A stretch of 64,000 nucleotides of DNA from Seiridium cupressi (lineage: Eukaryota > Ascomycota > Sordariomycetes > Amphisphaeriales > Sporocadaceae), in NCBI GenBank assembly GCA_036674765.1, contig JARVKI010000003.1, positions 920,543 through 984,542 on the forward strand, in the 5' to 3' direction. Positions 1 through 10,592 of the stretch are shown one piece after another. The notes beneath the pieces are model-generated. The model did no database searches. It was given only the letters and a program-made list of their open reading frames with translations, and had not been told where the DNA came from. The position numbers and the translations under genes were made by a program. Each line of letters begins with the position of its first letter. Position 1 is the stretch's first letter.

Positions 1-1317
1 ACATCTTAGGCCCGGGCGACTACGACAATCTCGATGAACCAATACCATGGTCGAACAAGAAATCTACGTTGATGGGGTTAACGATCACCTTCATGGTACG
101 GCTCGACTACCGCTTAATCGAGGGTCTCTTCAAAATTATACTGACTGGGTTTACCGCAGTTTCTATCATGGTCGTTCGTCAGCTTCAGGTTATGGGTACG
201 ATTCAGGATTGTCAAGTCACCCTGGTGGGATGATCTATTCGTGATTCTTTACCTAATCGCTGGCTCACTGGGCTCTGTCGCCCTTTTGATGTGTAAGTGG
301 CTTCTGAAACCAGCAGAACTGTGTCTCTGACCTATCTGCCTTAGCAATCTCGTTCGGTGCTGGACAACACATGTTGTTGTTGACAGTTGGGCAAGCGGGA
401 AAATATCTGGTAGCTTTCTACATGTTCAACGCATGCCTGGATCTTGCGGCAACATTCATCAAGCTGTCTCTCCTCTTTCAATATCTACGGATTTTTGAGA
501 GAGGCACCTGGCCATACAAGGCGTCTTTAGCCACCATCGTGCTGGTGACATTATGGGGACTAGCTTACTCGATTCTAGCTCTTTTCCCCTGCTGGCCTGT
601 TTCCGATTTCTGGTATTCTCCGGCCGACGCAAAATGCTGGGGATATGGTGCTTGGTCGACCGCCGAGCTCGTTGGCACATTCTACAGTCATACTGCTATG
701 AACATGATTCTCGATATCATTATACTGGCCATTCCGTTCCATCTCTACTTTAAAAGCGATATGACCTACAAGATGCGCATGGGTTTACTTGCTCTGCTAC
801 TTATGGGCGCATTGTACGTCACAGCCTGTGTACTTCCCTCAAGAGAAAGTCTACTAATAATACTGTCAGGGTCAACTTCCTCTCCATCTGGCGTTTGCAG
901 ACTCTTGTAGAGCACCAAGCCGGCCGGTACCCCACGCACGATCCAACTTGGTACGGACCAATATCCCTACTTCTCGCGACGCTCGAGTGCGACTGTGCCA
1001 GCATATGCGCTTCGATTCCCATCTTCTGGCCCGTGCTCTCACCATACTTGGGTGCCATCTTCGTCACGCAGGAAGTTAGCGTCGAGCACGAGTACCGTGA
1101 TACGGAAGAGGGAAAGGTCGAGAGTAGCTCCAGCAGTCTGCCTAGGCCGGGTAGTCAAACCGAGCTGAGGACGCTGGAGGTCAATGCGAATACGCACTAT
1201 TTCTACAACGATGCAGTACCAGCGCCGCTACAGCCGCTGTCGAAGCAAGGTGGTACGCATACGAAAGTTAGGAGTGACAGTGTTAGAGACAAGAAGAGGG
1301 GCTGGGTTCAAATCTGA
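1..1317 (+). CDS. Rhodopsin-domain (PTH11-type) integral membrane protein, 5' truncated by window edge
   Basis: Exons by splice reading: <1-95, 160-292, 345-813, 870-1317; introns of 64, 52 and 56 bp. The frame is already open at base 3 (reading GDYDNLDEP), so the start codon lies outside the window. Several hydrophobic helices alternate with short loops. The motif WWDD sits at the start of the second helix and a conserved W-Y-SPADAKCW loop follows the fourth; both fit the fungal rhodopsin-like domain family (Fung_rhodopsin). The C-terminal ~90 residues are a polar, Ser/Glu-rich cytosolic tail. Family members are plasma-membrane proteins of unknown ligand, some linked to host or surface sensing (PTH11 of Magnaporthe). 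The specific role here is unknown. A second, diverged member lies at 20145-21515. Family call is secure; the ligand is not. Confidence 0.85.
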
Positions 1318-2037
1318 TATGTATTCCACCATAAGCAAAGCATAGCCGGTGTTTGGGCGACTTATTCTCTTGCGACTTACGTTTGCGTATGGAGATTGGA
1401 TATAGTAAGGCATCATTGCAGTCATTACAAAATGCCCATGGGCGCCATTTACATCATCAACTTGAACAAGCCGCTCTGTGATGTATTATACTTAAAGAGA
1501 GACGGAAATGAAGACAGTGGTCTTCAGGATCGAACACGACTCCTGTTTTAAACAATTCAATCTTTACAGTTAATTGAGTATTCCGTTACAGAAGGCACCG
1601 AGTCTTTGCAGCGCAACAATTGTCTGCGTTCTTAGATTAGACGCCAGTATTGTACTTATCGCTGTTCTTTCTAGGGCAAATATCAGTGCAATTAAAAATG
1701 CCATTGTTAAAAGCTAAAAAAGCTCGATACTCTTAGTTCTCAATCGCGATACCAACCTAGTCAGTCCAGTCTCGGCGAAATTCCCCGCCTAGTATAATGC
1801 CAGTTTGCTAGTCGTGGAGAAGTGCATAGTCGCTAATTGCCAAGGGACCGCAGCTCACATACCTTTCAATCCACAGATAAAATGGCGTGATTGGCCCTGA
1901 CTGATAAGGCATCGGCACTGCCTACAAGAACAATCATAAATTCAGGGAAGATATTTTGGGAACTTAAATCCTCTCATTGTTCATTCTAGTCTCGCGTCAG
2001 TGTCCAATTCTAACTGGCCCTAGAAAAGAAAGTCAAG
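1318..2037. other. Intergenic, no gene seen
   Basis: AT-rich spacer between the rhodopsin-like gene and the nitroreductase. Frames are short and closed on both strands. The last ~150 bp probably hold the nitroreductase promoter and 5' UTR; I see no clear TATA element. Confidence 0.6.
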
Positions 2038-2868
2038 ATGGCTGATATCTCCAAGTTCCTCGAAGCCCGTTATGGAAACCCCGCAGCCGACGGCTCAGGC
2101 ACAGCTGGTAATCCTACCCTAGAAACACTCTTGCAACACCGATCCGTGAGGAATTTCCTACCCCAACCACTTCCATCAGGAACTCTTGAGGCTCTGGTTG
2201 CAGCCGGCCAGAGCGCGGCCACGTCTTCCAACCTACAAACATGGAGTGTGGTATCCATCTTGGACCCTGAGCGCAAAGCGCAAGCCGCCATCCTGAGCGG
2301 GGACCAGGACTTCATCCGCCAGGCGCCTCTGTTTCTCGTCTTCTGCGCAGACCTGAGTAGACTGAGCCGGGTATCGCAACAGCGGGGTACAGCGGGAACG
2401 GGTCTCGAATACACCGAGATGTTCTTGATGGCGTCGATCGACGCCGCCCTCGCCGCGCAGAACGTCTCGGTGGCCGCCGAGTCGCTCGGGCTGGGCATCT
2501 GTTACGTCGGCGCCGTGCGGAACAAACCGCGAGATGTCGCCCACTTGCTCCGGTTGCCAGACCGTGTGATTGCGCTGTTTGGATTGGCTATAGGGTTTCC
2601 GGATCCGGCGAGTCCCGCTTCGGTCAAGCCGCGGTTGGGCTTGGACGAGGTTCTACATCACGAAACCTGGGACGATGATAGAGAGAAGCAGCATGAGAAT
2701 TTCGCAAAGTACGATGATGTGCTTGCTAGCTTCAATGCCGGACAGAAGCGTGAGGGCATACCCGTTTGGACCGATAGAAGCGCGAAAAGAGTGGCGACAG
2801 TGAAATCGCTCAACGGGCGAGATGTATGGAATGAGGTACTCAAGGAGCGCGGATTTGATCTTAAGTGA
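2038..2868 (+). CDS. Nitroreductase family protein (NfsA/FRP-like, FMN-dependent)
   Basis: Intronless, 276 residues, ATG in a good context (aag ATG gct). The N-terminal HRSVRNFLPQPLP motif (about residues 34-46) is the FMN-phosphate-binding start of the nitroreductase fold. SAATSSNLQTWS follows it, and the central ESLGLGICYVGAVRNKP and FGLAIGFPDP segments match the oxygen-insensitive NADPH nitroreductase (NfsA/flavin reductase P) branch. The late KPRLGLDEVLHHETW segment is typical of that branch. The expected activity is NAD(P)H-dependent reduction of nitroaromatics, quinones or flavin in the cytosol; no targeting signal is visible. Codon use is GC-richer than the flanks. The family sits in many fungal genomes, and horizontal origin from bacteria is possible but not shown here. 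Confidence 0.88.
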   Translation: MADISKFLEARYGNPAADGSGTAGNPTLETLLQHRSVRNFLPQPLPSGTLEALVAAGQSAATSSNLQTWSVVSILDPERKAQAAILSGDQDFIRQAPLFLVFCADLSRLSRVSQQRGTAGTGLEYTEMFLMASIDAALAAQNVSVAAESLGLGICYVGAVRNKPRDVAHLLRLPDRVIALFGLAIGFPDPASPASVKPRLGLDEVLHHETWDDDREKQHENFAKYDDVLASFNAGQKREGIPVWTDRSAKRVATVKSLNGRDVWNEVLKERGFDLK

Positions 2869-3227
2869 AAGCTGATTTCGATGGGATATATATCGGCTTC
2901 TCTTTGATGAGCAAAACTTATACCGACACGCCTAGCACTCTTGTGCTTATAGCATAGAATAACCACCCATACAGCGGGACCATCTTAGTAGGAAAGCTGT
3001 GGGTACCTATTATTGACGAGATGGTCACGCATATACGAATGACTGTCATGATTGATTGCTGTCTTTATCAGTTGCTTAATTACTCACGGATAAACCGCAT
3101 ATGCTGCTAGGAGGGATGCCAAACTTAACGCAATCGTCTTGCGTGAGTGGGCATAGACTCAGGAACCGACTTATTCTACTCCTTTCTTAAAGCCTCAAAG
3201 CCCAAACGTTTCGTGATATTCCCTCCC
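2869..3227. other. Intergenic between convergent genes
   Basis: 3' flanks of the nitroreductase (+) and the esterase-like gene (-). No open frame of substance; only shared terminator-region sequence is expected. Confidence 0.6.
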
Positions 3228-4403
3228 TTATTTGTCAGACCCAAAAGCTTTCAGCCGGCTCTCGATCATGTGGGCTGCTGTCTCCCCAGATTCTGCAATG
3301 GTTCCACCGAGAACATGCCCGTGTCCTTCTTCGGAAGGTCCTCGCACTTGGTCTTCGCTTATCTGCTCGATAGATCTATGTTGGGTGTTGTCACGGGTGG
3401 AAACGTCGTGCCTCTCTCGTGCTGAGCGCACCTTTCGTTCGATTTTGTCGTCTTCAATTCGCTTCAAGACTCGCTCTCTGTCCTGAGCCTGCTGCTGCTT
3501 TTGTTGCATCATCTGTCGGCGGTGCTTCTCTATCGCTTTTAGCTCATGCTGAATCTTGGTATCAGCCTGCTCTGCTGCTGTGGGCTCATCTGCCTTGGTA
3601 AATCGAGGACCGACTATCTGCGGTTCGTAAGCTTTTAGGCGAGATGCGACGTCTCCAACAGTAGGCACTCCAATGCTCTCAAGGAACTTGGCGAATTCAA
3701 GGATGCGAATACCATCGTTTCTGTCATCAGGTTTCTTAATTCCCCCATGGATGAATTTGTGGGGGGTATTGACGACGATATTGTCCCTGACTGAGTTCTT
3801 GTTCCAGAATCGTGATACTAGCAGGTAAGTTCGCTGGTCCGGGGTTGCTCCATCGTTGACGCCATGCATGCCGACGAATCCCGCCAGCTTGAACTGGGAA
3901 ACGTCTGTCCAGGAGCCGGGGAACGTCTGCTGAATAAAGCTTTGCAAGTCTTCAGGCTTGTTTTTCACTCCCGATGGAATCTCTGGGATTCTATTCACAG
4001 CTGCATGGGCGGCTGCAGCAGTTTCCCCTTGACCACCAACCATGATCTTGTCCAGACCGCCGACCATATGGGCCTCCCGAATGATGATCTGGGTAATGTA
4101 TGGAATTCCGTTGTCCTCAAGCTCAAGCTCAGTGATATCCAAAGGCGACAAATTCTCCCAGTGGCTAGCTCGAGATCTTTGTTCTATAAGATGTAGCTTG
4201 GGAAAGGGAAAGACCCATCGAATGGTAGGATACTGATTTTGCAAAGTGGTGGAGACACTGACTTTCTTCTTGGCCAAAACTTTAAAGCCCAATTCTTGTC
4301 TAGTTGTCTCCGCAGGGAATCGATGAAGAAATACCACAGTATGAGAATGGTCGCCGGTTGGTTCGATAGCCAAGGGCTTCGACAGTTGCTGGACTAGCGA
4401 CAT
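3228..4403 (-). CDS. Phospholipase/carboxylesterase-like alpha/beta-hydrolase homologue, probably without the nucleophile serine
   Basis: Intronless, 391 residues. The N-terminal ~230 residues follow the acyl-protein-thioesterase/carboxylesterase layout: HTVVFLHRFP (strand and oxyanion region), a W-containing lid-like segment, then KIMVGGQGETAAAAH where the family normally has a G-x-S-x-G nucleophile elbow, then LAGFVGMHG and FIHGGIKKPDDRND where the acid and histidine normally follow. The serine of the elbow is not visible; the sequence reads G-G-Q-G. The C-terminal ~110 residues are a charged, Gln/Arg/Glu-rich probable coiled coil (KHRRQMMQQKQQQAQDRER), unusual for this enzyme family. It may be a pseudo-enzyme or use another residue. 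Substrate unknown. Confidence 0.65.
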   Translation of the reverse strand: MSLVQQLSKPLAIEPTGDHSHTVVFLHRFPAETTRQELGFKVLAKKKVSVSTTLQNQYPTIRWVFPFPKLHLIEQRSRASHWENLSPLDITELELEDNGIPYITQIIIREAHMVGGLDKIMVGGQGETAAAAHAAVNRIPEIPSGVKNKPEDLQSFIQQTFPGSWTDVSQFKLAGFVGMHGVNDGATPDQRTYLLVSRFWNKNSVRDNIVVNTPHKFIHGGIKKPDDRNDGIRILEFAKFLESIGVPTVGDVASRLKAYEPQIVGPRFTKADEPTAAEQADTKIQHELKAIEKHRRQMMQQKQQQAQDRERVLKRIEDDKIERKVRSARERHDVSTRDNTQHRSIEQISEDQVRGPSEEGHGHVLGGTIAESGETAAHMIESRLKAFGSDK

Positions 4404-5636
4404 GGCGGTGCTCAGTGATGGCTTTTATATTTGGTCGAGTAAATACTATAATATCAAGTGAGTTCTTCTTTTCGAGTCCCGTGAAATATATGGACCAAGT
4501 GCTGGTGTTCTAAGTTGTCGCGATCTATTTTCCACGATGTAGATCGCAGGAGAAGGAGAAACAACCTGCATGACAGACTGGGAAACATGACGCTCTTATA
4601 CGTTTCTGCAAAGGTCCAAGAGAAGTGAGGCAGATTTCTCGAAAACTAGGAAACATAATCCAATTTTTTTTTTCCTTGCAAAGATATCTTCGATGCCTGA
4701 AACGTACGTGTAAACACCGTAGCCCCTCTGATTGCAGTGTATGACCTGGCTGAGCACTCCAGAATCCATCCAAGGAGTGGAGTTCTAGTGACTTCGAGAT
4801 ATGAGGATTGTTCAGAACTGGGTTTAATTATCTGGTACAAATGCTCAAAGACAAATTGATAGGGCTTTGGTCATATTATAGTTTCTACCAGCTTTTTGGA
4901 CTTGCCGTTGACCCTTTCTTTGCAAACGGCGGGGATATATAGAGAATTTGATGTTCTAAAGACAACATTCCATGGCAACGGTGGTATTTGCATCACTGCA
5001 ATGATTCTTGTTGTAGAAAATCACAGTAGGTGTCTGGGCTTTGTTGCCTAGAAGTGCGACGCCAGTTGTCTCTACAGGAGTAAAACCCACCGACTGACAC
5101 CTTCTAAGACCGCTAGGAGAACCAGAACTAGTTAAAGATTACACAACACACGCCGCTGTAGTAGGTTCATTACAGGAGGTCAATGCCAATCATCAACTAA
5201 ATGATACATAAAGATGTTTTTTAGACTACTACTGTCGTATGGAATGAAAGTCTACAATGTAGTTACCCAACTCGAACCTGATTGGCTACCTCCTTGTTCA
5301 CCTCATGTCCTGATAGGAACCACCCACCAGCCCACTTCATTGATCCTCAAGCACTAACAAGGGGCAACCCCACCGAACTACCCAACCAATAGTGCTGTTT
5401 CCAGTGACGTCGCGCGCTGTCAGCAGCTTGCACGCGCCCCAAACATGCCGACCTGATGCCCTTTTCACCTTCACAGTGGTCCACGATCATGAACGTTCAC
5501 CTCACATGCACAACTCGTCATCGAAACCGGCTCGGCTCCTGATTCTATAACCCATACTCGATCTAGTCTATCCGTCGGGGAGCCGCGCGACGGACCACCA
5601 AACGAAACATCTACATTCCTCACAGCTTGGCCCAGC
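4404..5636. other. Divergent intergenic region with CCAAT and CRE-like sites
   Basis: Region between the esterase-like gene (-) and the Snf7 gene (+). No supportable ORF. A CCAAT box lies at 5386-5390 and a CRE-like TGACGTCG at 5405-5412, about 230-250 bp before the Snf7 start codon. A reverse CCAAT (ATTGG) occurs near 5281. These short motifs are suggestive only. Confidence 0.4.
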
Positions 5637-7116
5637 ATGAGCGAGCTGCTGGACTACCTGCTCCATAATGAAGGAGACTTTCGGAAGTACGATCTCGTGC
5701 ACCGTCAGTATAATTTGATAGTTCCACTAACATATGATTACAAGAGCTCGCCTTCCAGCCCTCTACTCGGATTTCAACTCACAACGAACTCTCAATCCTG
5801 ATGGCTACGCCGCCAATGTGGCAGCATGGAAACGCGGGCTTTCATCGGCACTCCTAGCAGGCCATGCGCCCTCCCGGTCAGCACATAGGTCCCATTTTAC
5901 TCTTGAGCTCGACGACTCGCTACTCCGTTCGTTGGAGAGCAAACAGTTTGGCCAGCCGCTCGCGCTTGGCACCGTACTAGCCGAAGCCATCGCAAATGGC
6001 GAGATGATATCGCGGAAGCAGTTTCTGAACAGCCGGGAAAGTGTATACTACAAGAGCTGGGGATCGCTGGGCTGGAAAGTCGCGAAATGGGGATTGCGGC
6101 AAGCAGGCCTCGTTGGGGCCCCGGGTGCGGACGGGAAGATTCCGAAGGGCCAGTTCGTGGTGCTATCGAATCTGGAGATTGGCGCCAAGTCATTCACCAA
6201 GGGGACAAGCGATCGGATAAGCAGATTTGAGAGGACCTTCTCAAGGCCACATTTCAAGAAGACATTTGAGAACGGACTCCTAGAGGGCCAAACAATATCA
6301 GAGTCGGATTTCGAGGTCCTACTCAAGTTTCTGACTAGGGACAAGGAGGTTTTAGCTACCGACGGTAATATCATCAAGATACGAACTTCAGAGACGGAGG
6401 ACGCTACAATAACGGAGGAAGACAGAGCCATTGCGAATCTGAAAGAACTGATGGAAGATCTGACGAAGCAGACAGAGGTCCTTAGCAAGCGGATCGAAGA
6501 CCTGAACGCCGCAGCCCAGGAGGCAGTAAAGAAGAAGAACACCGTCTCCGCCCGTGCGGCTCTCAAATCCAGGAAACTTGCTGAGACCAACTTGTCCAGG
6601 AGATTCGCCACGCTAAACCAGTTAGAAGAGGTAGCCGTCAAGATCGAAGAAGCATCGGATAACGTCCAGCTTGTCAAGGTCATGCAGACCAGCACTACGG
6701 CCTTGAAGAGCCTGAATGCCCAGGTCGGCGGCGCGGACAAGGTCGATTCGGTCTTCGATGCGCTACGCGAACAAATGGGCGAGGTGGACGAGGTCGGCAA
6801 TATCATTGCCGAGTCGGATCCAACTGCTACGGTGGATGAAGCAGAGGTCGACGAGGAATTCGAGGCCATGCTGGCGGAGGAACAGAAGAAAGAAGAAGAA
6901 ATCGAGAGGAAGAAGAGAGAAGCAGAAGATGCACAGCAGGCAGAGGAAACACGGAAACGACTGGCAGAGCTGGAGAAATTGGGACCGGTCGGAAATCCAG
7001 AGGAGACAAAGGTGAAGGAAGCAGAGAAAAATCCGGCGACGCCAGTCACCGCGGAAGCGGGAAAGATGGAGGAGGCATCCCTCGGCAAAGGGACCGAACG
7101 GATTGCTGCCGAGTAA
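5637..7116 (+). CDS. Snf7 family ESCRT-III-related protein (CHMP7-like)
   Basis: Two exons, 5637-5686 and 5745-7116 (58 bp intron, donor GTACGA), giving 473 residues. The chosen splice reads FRKARLPALYSDF across the junction, which restores the conserved RLPxLYSDF block of fungal CHMP7-like proteins; the first ATG gives MSELLDYLLH. The N-terminal half contains winged-helix-like segments. The C-terminal half, from about residue 230, is a long charged helical Snf7 region, followed by an acidic EEFEAMLAEEQ stretch resembling an MIT-interacting motif, then a low-complexity Lys/Glu tail. The family acts in endosomal sorting and in nuclear-envelope resealing as an ESCRT-II/III hybrid. Convergent with RAD18, 188 bp apart. 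Confidence 0.85.
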
Positions 7117-7304
7117 ATAGGAAACTTTGTAGAATTTCACTTGCCATGACACAGCGGTTGTACTAGAAGAATATTCACTCGACTAAATTCATCGAGCTGG
7201 AGATGGAAAAATGCACATGGTCGTTCTTGCATGACACTGAGAAGCAGAAGACTTCTGACAAGTTTTGAGCTCTTGAGGCTGGTTATTCTCACGACACTGC
7301 CAGT

Positions 7305-8627
7305 CTAGCTCATTTGGTTTGCTATCCTGTCTACTGACGAGCTTGCGTCTGCCGGCTCGAGTGTTGGAAGACCCGCATCCGCACGAAACGCAACGGGCAT
7401 GGCTGGTGGCTCCCCATCATGTATACTTATTGGGTTATCTGACGAAACCCCTATTACTCTAACTTGGGTATCGTTTGGTATTGAATGATCCTGGTCGGTA
7501 TGTGGCGTCTCTGATGTGCCCAAAGGGGCCGAATCTGAACTTTCCGCTTTTGCGTTCTGTTTGGCCTTGACGACATTCTTTCTTGCATTAGCAATCAAGT
7601 CCCTGAATGAAGAATCGTGTTGCGTTGACCAGGCCTGGTGGTCGAAGTCCTTGTCTTTGATCTGCACCCCCAAGTTGATCGACCGTGACGCGGTAGGGGC
7701 ACGGCTTCCCAGCGTGTTTTCCCACGTGTTCAGATCTTGTAACAGATCGGCTTTCTTGCGCGGATGTAGTGCGTCGCAATTAGCATTCCATATCGTCATC
7801 CACTCCCGATGTCTTCTTTCTAGCATCTTCCGGTCACCTAGAGTCGAAATACCGAGTTCCGCAAGCTTCTTTCGAAGTTGTGCATCCTTTAGCATGGAAT
7901 AATTTACTGTCGGCAGGCGATCAGGTCTCTTCATTATTGCTTTGGACGAGTGCATGACAACAGATTGGTATCCATTCATAAGAATGGACTGGTCTCTCGA
8001 GTTCGGCTTTCGTCGAGATTCTGGCTGCGGCGAACCAGGGCATGCGTTGTCGAGGTGCCTGTCGACTTGCGTTTCCTTCATCCTGGTCAAACAAATTGGG
8101 CACGCAACCAAGCCATCATCGAAGTTCGTCTCCTCTTCTTGTGGCGTGAACACGTCCACCTCTTGTCTGGCCATCTCCGCTGTAGCTAGTGCACCCCTGG
8201 AGGCACTCAAGCGGGCTGAACTCCGCAAGCGCTTCGGCTCCCTAAGCTCTTCCGCAGTGATGTCCTCCAGTCGTCGCTTTGGCGACGTAACAGTTTGTAC
8301 GAGGGATGTTTGTGGCTTCTGCGCGAGCTCAAGCACGGTCTGTCTCGTTTTCATGAAGGCCCCTACCACCTCTTCCATGGACCAATTGCTCCGTAATCTA
8401 ATCTCTTGCTCATTTGCGCGACAGAGCGGACATTTGCCATCGTTAGACAAGGCGCGGCGAATGCATAGCGAACAAAAGGTGTGGTTGCATGACGTGAGCA
8501 TGGGCGTCTTGTAGAAGTCCTTGCAGACTTGACATCGCAATGCCGACTCGACGGCCGCGAGGCCAGGGAGAGGAGTTGTGAGCCAGTCGGTCGAGTCGCT
8601 CACTTCGACGGAGCCTTGGTCGTTCAT
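7305..8627 (-). CDS. rad18: RAD18-type E3 ubiquitin ligase (post-replication repair)
   Basis: Intronless, 440 residues from the ATG at 8627. The same frame runs upstream to 8816, but the family normally starts just before DSTDWL, so the shorter start is preferred. A RING finger spans residues 32-69 (CQVC...CNHTFCSLC...CPLC). A RAD18-type UBZ zinc finger has C176, C179, H191 and C196. A SAP-like DNA-binding helix pair lies at about 241-280 (LPTVNYSMLKDAQLRKKL). RAD18 works with the E2 RAD6 to mono-ubiquitinate PCNA at stalled forks and so recruits translesion polymerases (Neurospora uvs-2). It is divergent from POL32 at 9105, another PCNA-linked replication gene. Confidence 0.95.
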   Translation of the reverse strand: MNDQGSVEVSDSTDWLTTPLPGLAAVESALRCQVCKDFYKTPMLTSCNHTFCSLCIRRALSNDGKCPLCRANEQEIRLRSNWSMEEVVGAFMKTRQTVLELAQKPQTSLVQTVTSPKRRLEDITAEELREPKRLRSSARLSASRGALATAEMARQEVDVFTPQEEETNFDDGLVACPICLTRMKETQVDRHLDNACPGSPQPESRRKPNSRDQSILMNGYQSVVMHSSKAIMKRPDRLPTVNYSMLKDAQLRKKLAELGISTLGDRKMLERRHREWMTIWNANCDALHPRKKADLLQDLNTWENTLGSRAPTASRSINLGVQIKDKDFDHQAWSTQHDSSFRDLIANARKNVVKAKQNAKAESSDSAPLGTSETPHTDQDHSIPNDTQVRVIGVSSDNPISIHDGEPPAMPVAFRADAGLPTLEPADASSSVDRIANQMS

Positions 8628-9104
8628 TCTGCAGTGGCTGTCGTCGGCTTTTTGTGAATGGGTTGTGGTCGTGTGTATAATAGCACAAACTGGAGGCACA
8701 AGAGCAGTGAAATGGCCTGTGTGGATTTTCCCACCGGATGTCGCAGCGTCACAAAAGATTGTTCTTTCTTTGTGACAGGAATTCTCCAAGGCCATCGCGC
8801 TTTCTCGATCCGACACGCGACTGCTAATTAAACCACCAACTCGGTTGCCCCACTTTCACAGGTGTCACTCCCCAGGTGTCCGGATTCAAGCGGCCCATCC
8901 GCAATAGTGGATTCCGTCCAAAGCTTTTGGGACACCTTCCGCCTACTCTTAAGATACCCACGTGAGATCGCGAGTTACTGCGTCGCGTCCTCCCCAAGCA
9001 ACCAAGCACACCACAGATGATATAATTCTTGACGAAAGTCATTCAGGAGACACAAGTTTCTGCCTGCCATATCTGACGCGTTAAGAGCTGGAAGCATAAC
9101 CAAG
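8628..9104. promoter_or_regulatory. Shared divergent promoter of RAD18 and POL32
   Basis: 477 bp between the two start codons. It contains ACGCGA at 8815-8820, the same hexamer on the minus strand at 8984-8989 (TCGCGT on plus), and a palindromic ACGCGT at 9076-9081. ACGCGT is the MluI cell-cycle box bound by MBF/DSC1 at G1/S replication genes in yeasts. That both flanking genes act at replication forks supports shared S-phase control; this is inference. Confidence 0.5.
9076..9081. promoter_or_regulatory. MCB (ACGCGT) element 24 bp before the POL32 ATG
   Basis: Perfect palindromic MluI cell-cycle box. It is close enough to the start codon that it could lie in the 5' UTR, which would weaken a promoter role. 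The two upstream ACGCGA half-matches are better placed. Confidence 0.4.
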
Positions 9105-10592
9105 ATGGATGATTATAGGAAATATCTGGCGCAGCAAGTCCTCACTGAGGATAAAGTGGTGAGTGTACCTTGACGATGGTGAAGAACTCCATGGGACTAA
9201 CGTATCAAGGTCACATATCGACTGCTGAGCCGAGCGCTCAAAGTCCACGTCAACGCCGCTAAGGAGTAAATTGCCCTACGTAATGGATTCCATTTCTGCA
9301 TGCTGACTTGCTCCAGAATGCTCTATGATTTTCACAAATGGCAGAACGACAAACGTCCTGGCATGATTCACGCAACCTACTTGGTCTATGGCACACGGAA
9401 GAAGCTGGCGGAGGCAGATGGAGATGTTGAGATGGCCGACTCCCAGTCTGAGTCTGGAGTGCCTTTTTCAGATGAGGTTCCTATAAGCACTCTGATGTTG
9501 GCGAGAGGGGAGCAGCTCCAAGGTGACTTGAGTCCCAGCATACTGTTCCGAATCACGTATACTAATTCTACAATAAGATACTTTGCAGCAGTATGAGGAA
9601 ATCACTTCAATCCACGTCTACAGCTTAGCTCCTCATCCTCTGAAGGACCTGCAGCTCCTGACCGAACCAGCTCAATCAGTGACTAGGATGACGTTGGAAG
9701 GAGGCCTTTCTAGTGCTGGCAAGGTTTATGGGTCGATTGCAAATCCTGGAATGCGTAAGAGGGAACGTAAAGGTGGCGCATCTCGACCAGCGTCTGCGGC
9801 GCCCAATGTGAACGCCGAGACCAAGCCGCAAGTCAAGCCAGAGACGAAACCTGAAGTTAAGGAAGTACCAACAGCATCCAAAGCTGCACCGGCCAAAGAG
9901 ACTAAGGCAGCCACGACGGCCGCTGCAAAGAAAGGGGCGGCGCCAAGTCTCAAGCGACAGGGCTCCTCAGCTGGCATCAGTCAGATGTTCGCAAAAGCAG
10001 CAGCGAAGCCAAAGAAAACTGCCTCAAGACCAACATCGAACACGCCGTCTGCCACAGACACGCCAAGTCCTGCGTTGTCCGACGAGGGGGAAGACGACTC
10101 CGAAATGCCTGACGTTAAGCCAGATGTCGCAGCTGGTCAAGCTAGGAAGAGCCGTCGGGATGAGCTTCGGCGGATGATGGAGGAAAGTGACGAGGAGACC
10201 GAGTCCAAGCCTCAAACTCCGACAGAAGAGCCCGAGGAAGAAGAGCCTGCCGCCGAGCCGGATCTAAAGGCCGACGAAGGCCCAGCGGAGGTAGTGTCAA
10301 GCACCGGTGATGGCCGCAAACGTGGCCGAAGAAGGGTTACGAAGAAGAAGCAGATGATGGATGACCAAGGTTACTTGGGTAAGCTACTACACCCCTTTCT
10401 TACTAATTATTTCTAACTCGAGTTACAGTCACTGTGCAAGAGCAGGCTTGGGAGTCCTTTTCAGAGGATGAGGCCCCTCCCCCTTCGAAGCCCAAGGTCG
10501 AGAAGGCCGACAAACAGGCGCCTGCAGCGAAAGGCAAAAAGGGCGCAGCGAAAGGTCAAGGAAATATCATGTCATTTTTCTCCAAGAAATGA
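9105..10592 (+). CDS. pol32: DNA polymerase delta subunit Pol32/Cdc27 (POLD3-like)
   Basis: Five exons: 9105-9158, 9210-9265, 9317-9522, 9578-10378, 10429-10592, giving 426 residues; introns are 50-55 bp. The N-terminal winged-helix region (MDDYRKYLAQQVLTEDKV, then VTYRLLSRALKVHVNAAKE and MLYDFHKWQNDK) is characteristic of the Cdc27 family. The middle is Ala/Pro/Lys/Glu-rich and disordered. The extreme C-terminus carries a PCNA-interacting PIP box, QGNIMSFFSKK (Q-x-x-M-x-x-F-F). The protein links the Pol delta B-subunit to PCNA and supports translesion and break-induced synthesis in the nucleus. Divergent from RAD18, so the pair joins PCNA ubiquitination and a PCNA-binding polymerase subunit. 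Confidence 0.93.

Noticed and set aside
6048..7088. 346-codon minus-strand ORF
   Set aside because: Ser/Phe-rich reverse reading of the Snf7 coiled coil; an antisense shadow.
8628..8816. 63-residue in-frame N-terminal extension of RAD18
   Set aside because: The extension lacks conserved content, and the family normally begins just before DSTDWL; the ATG at 8627 is kept.
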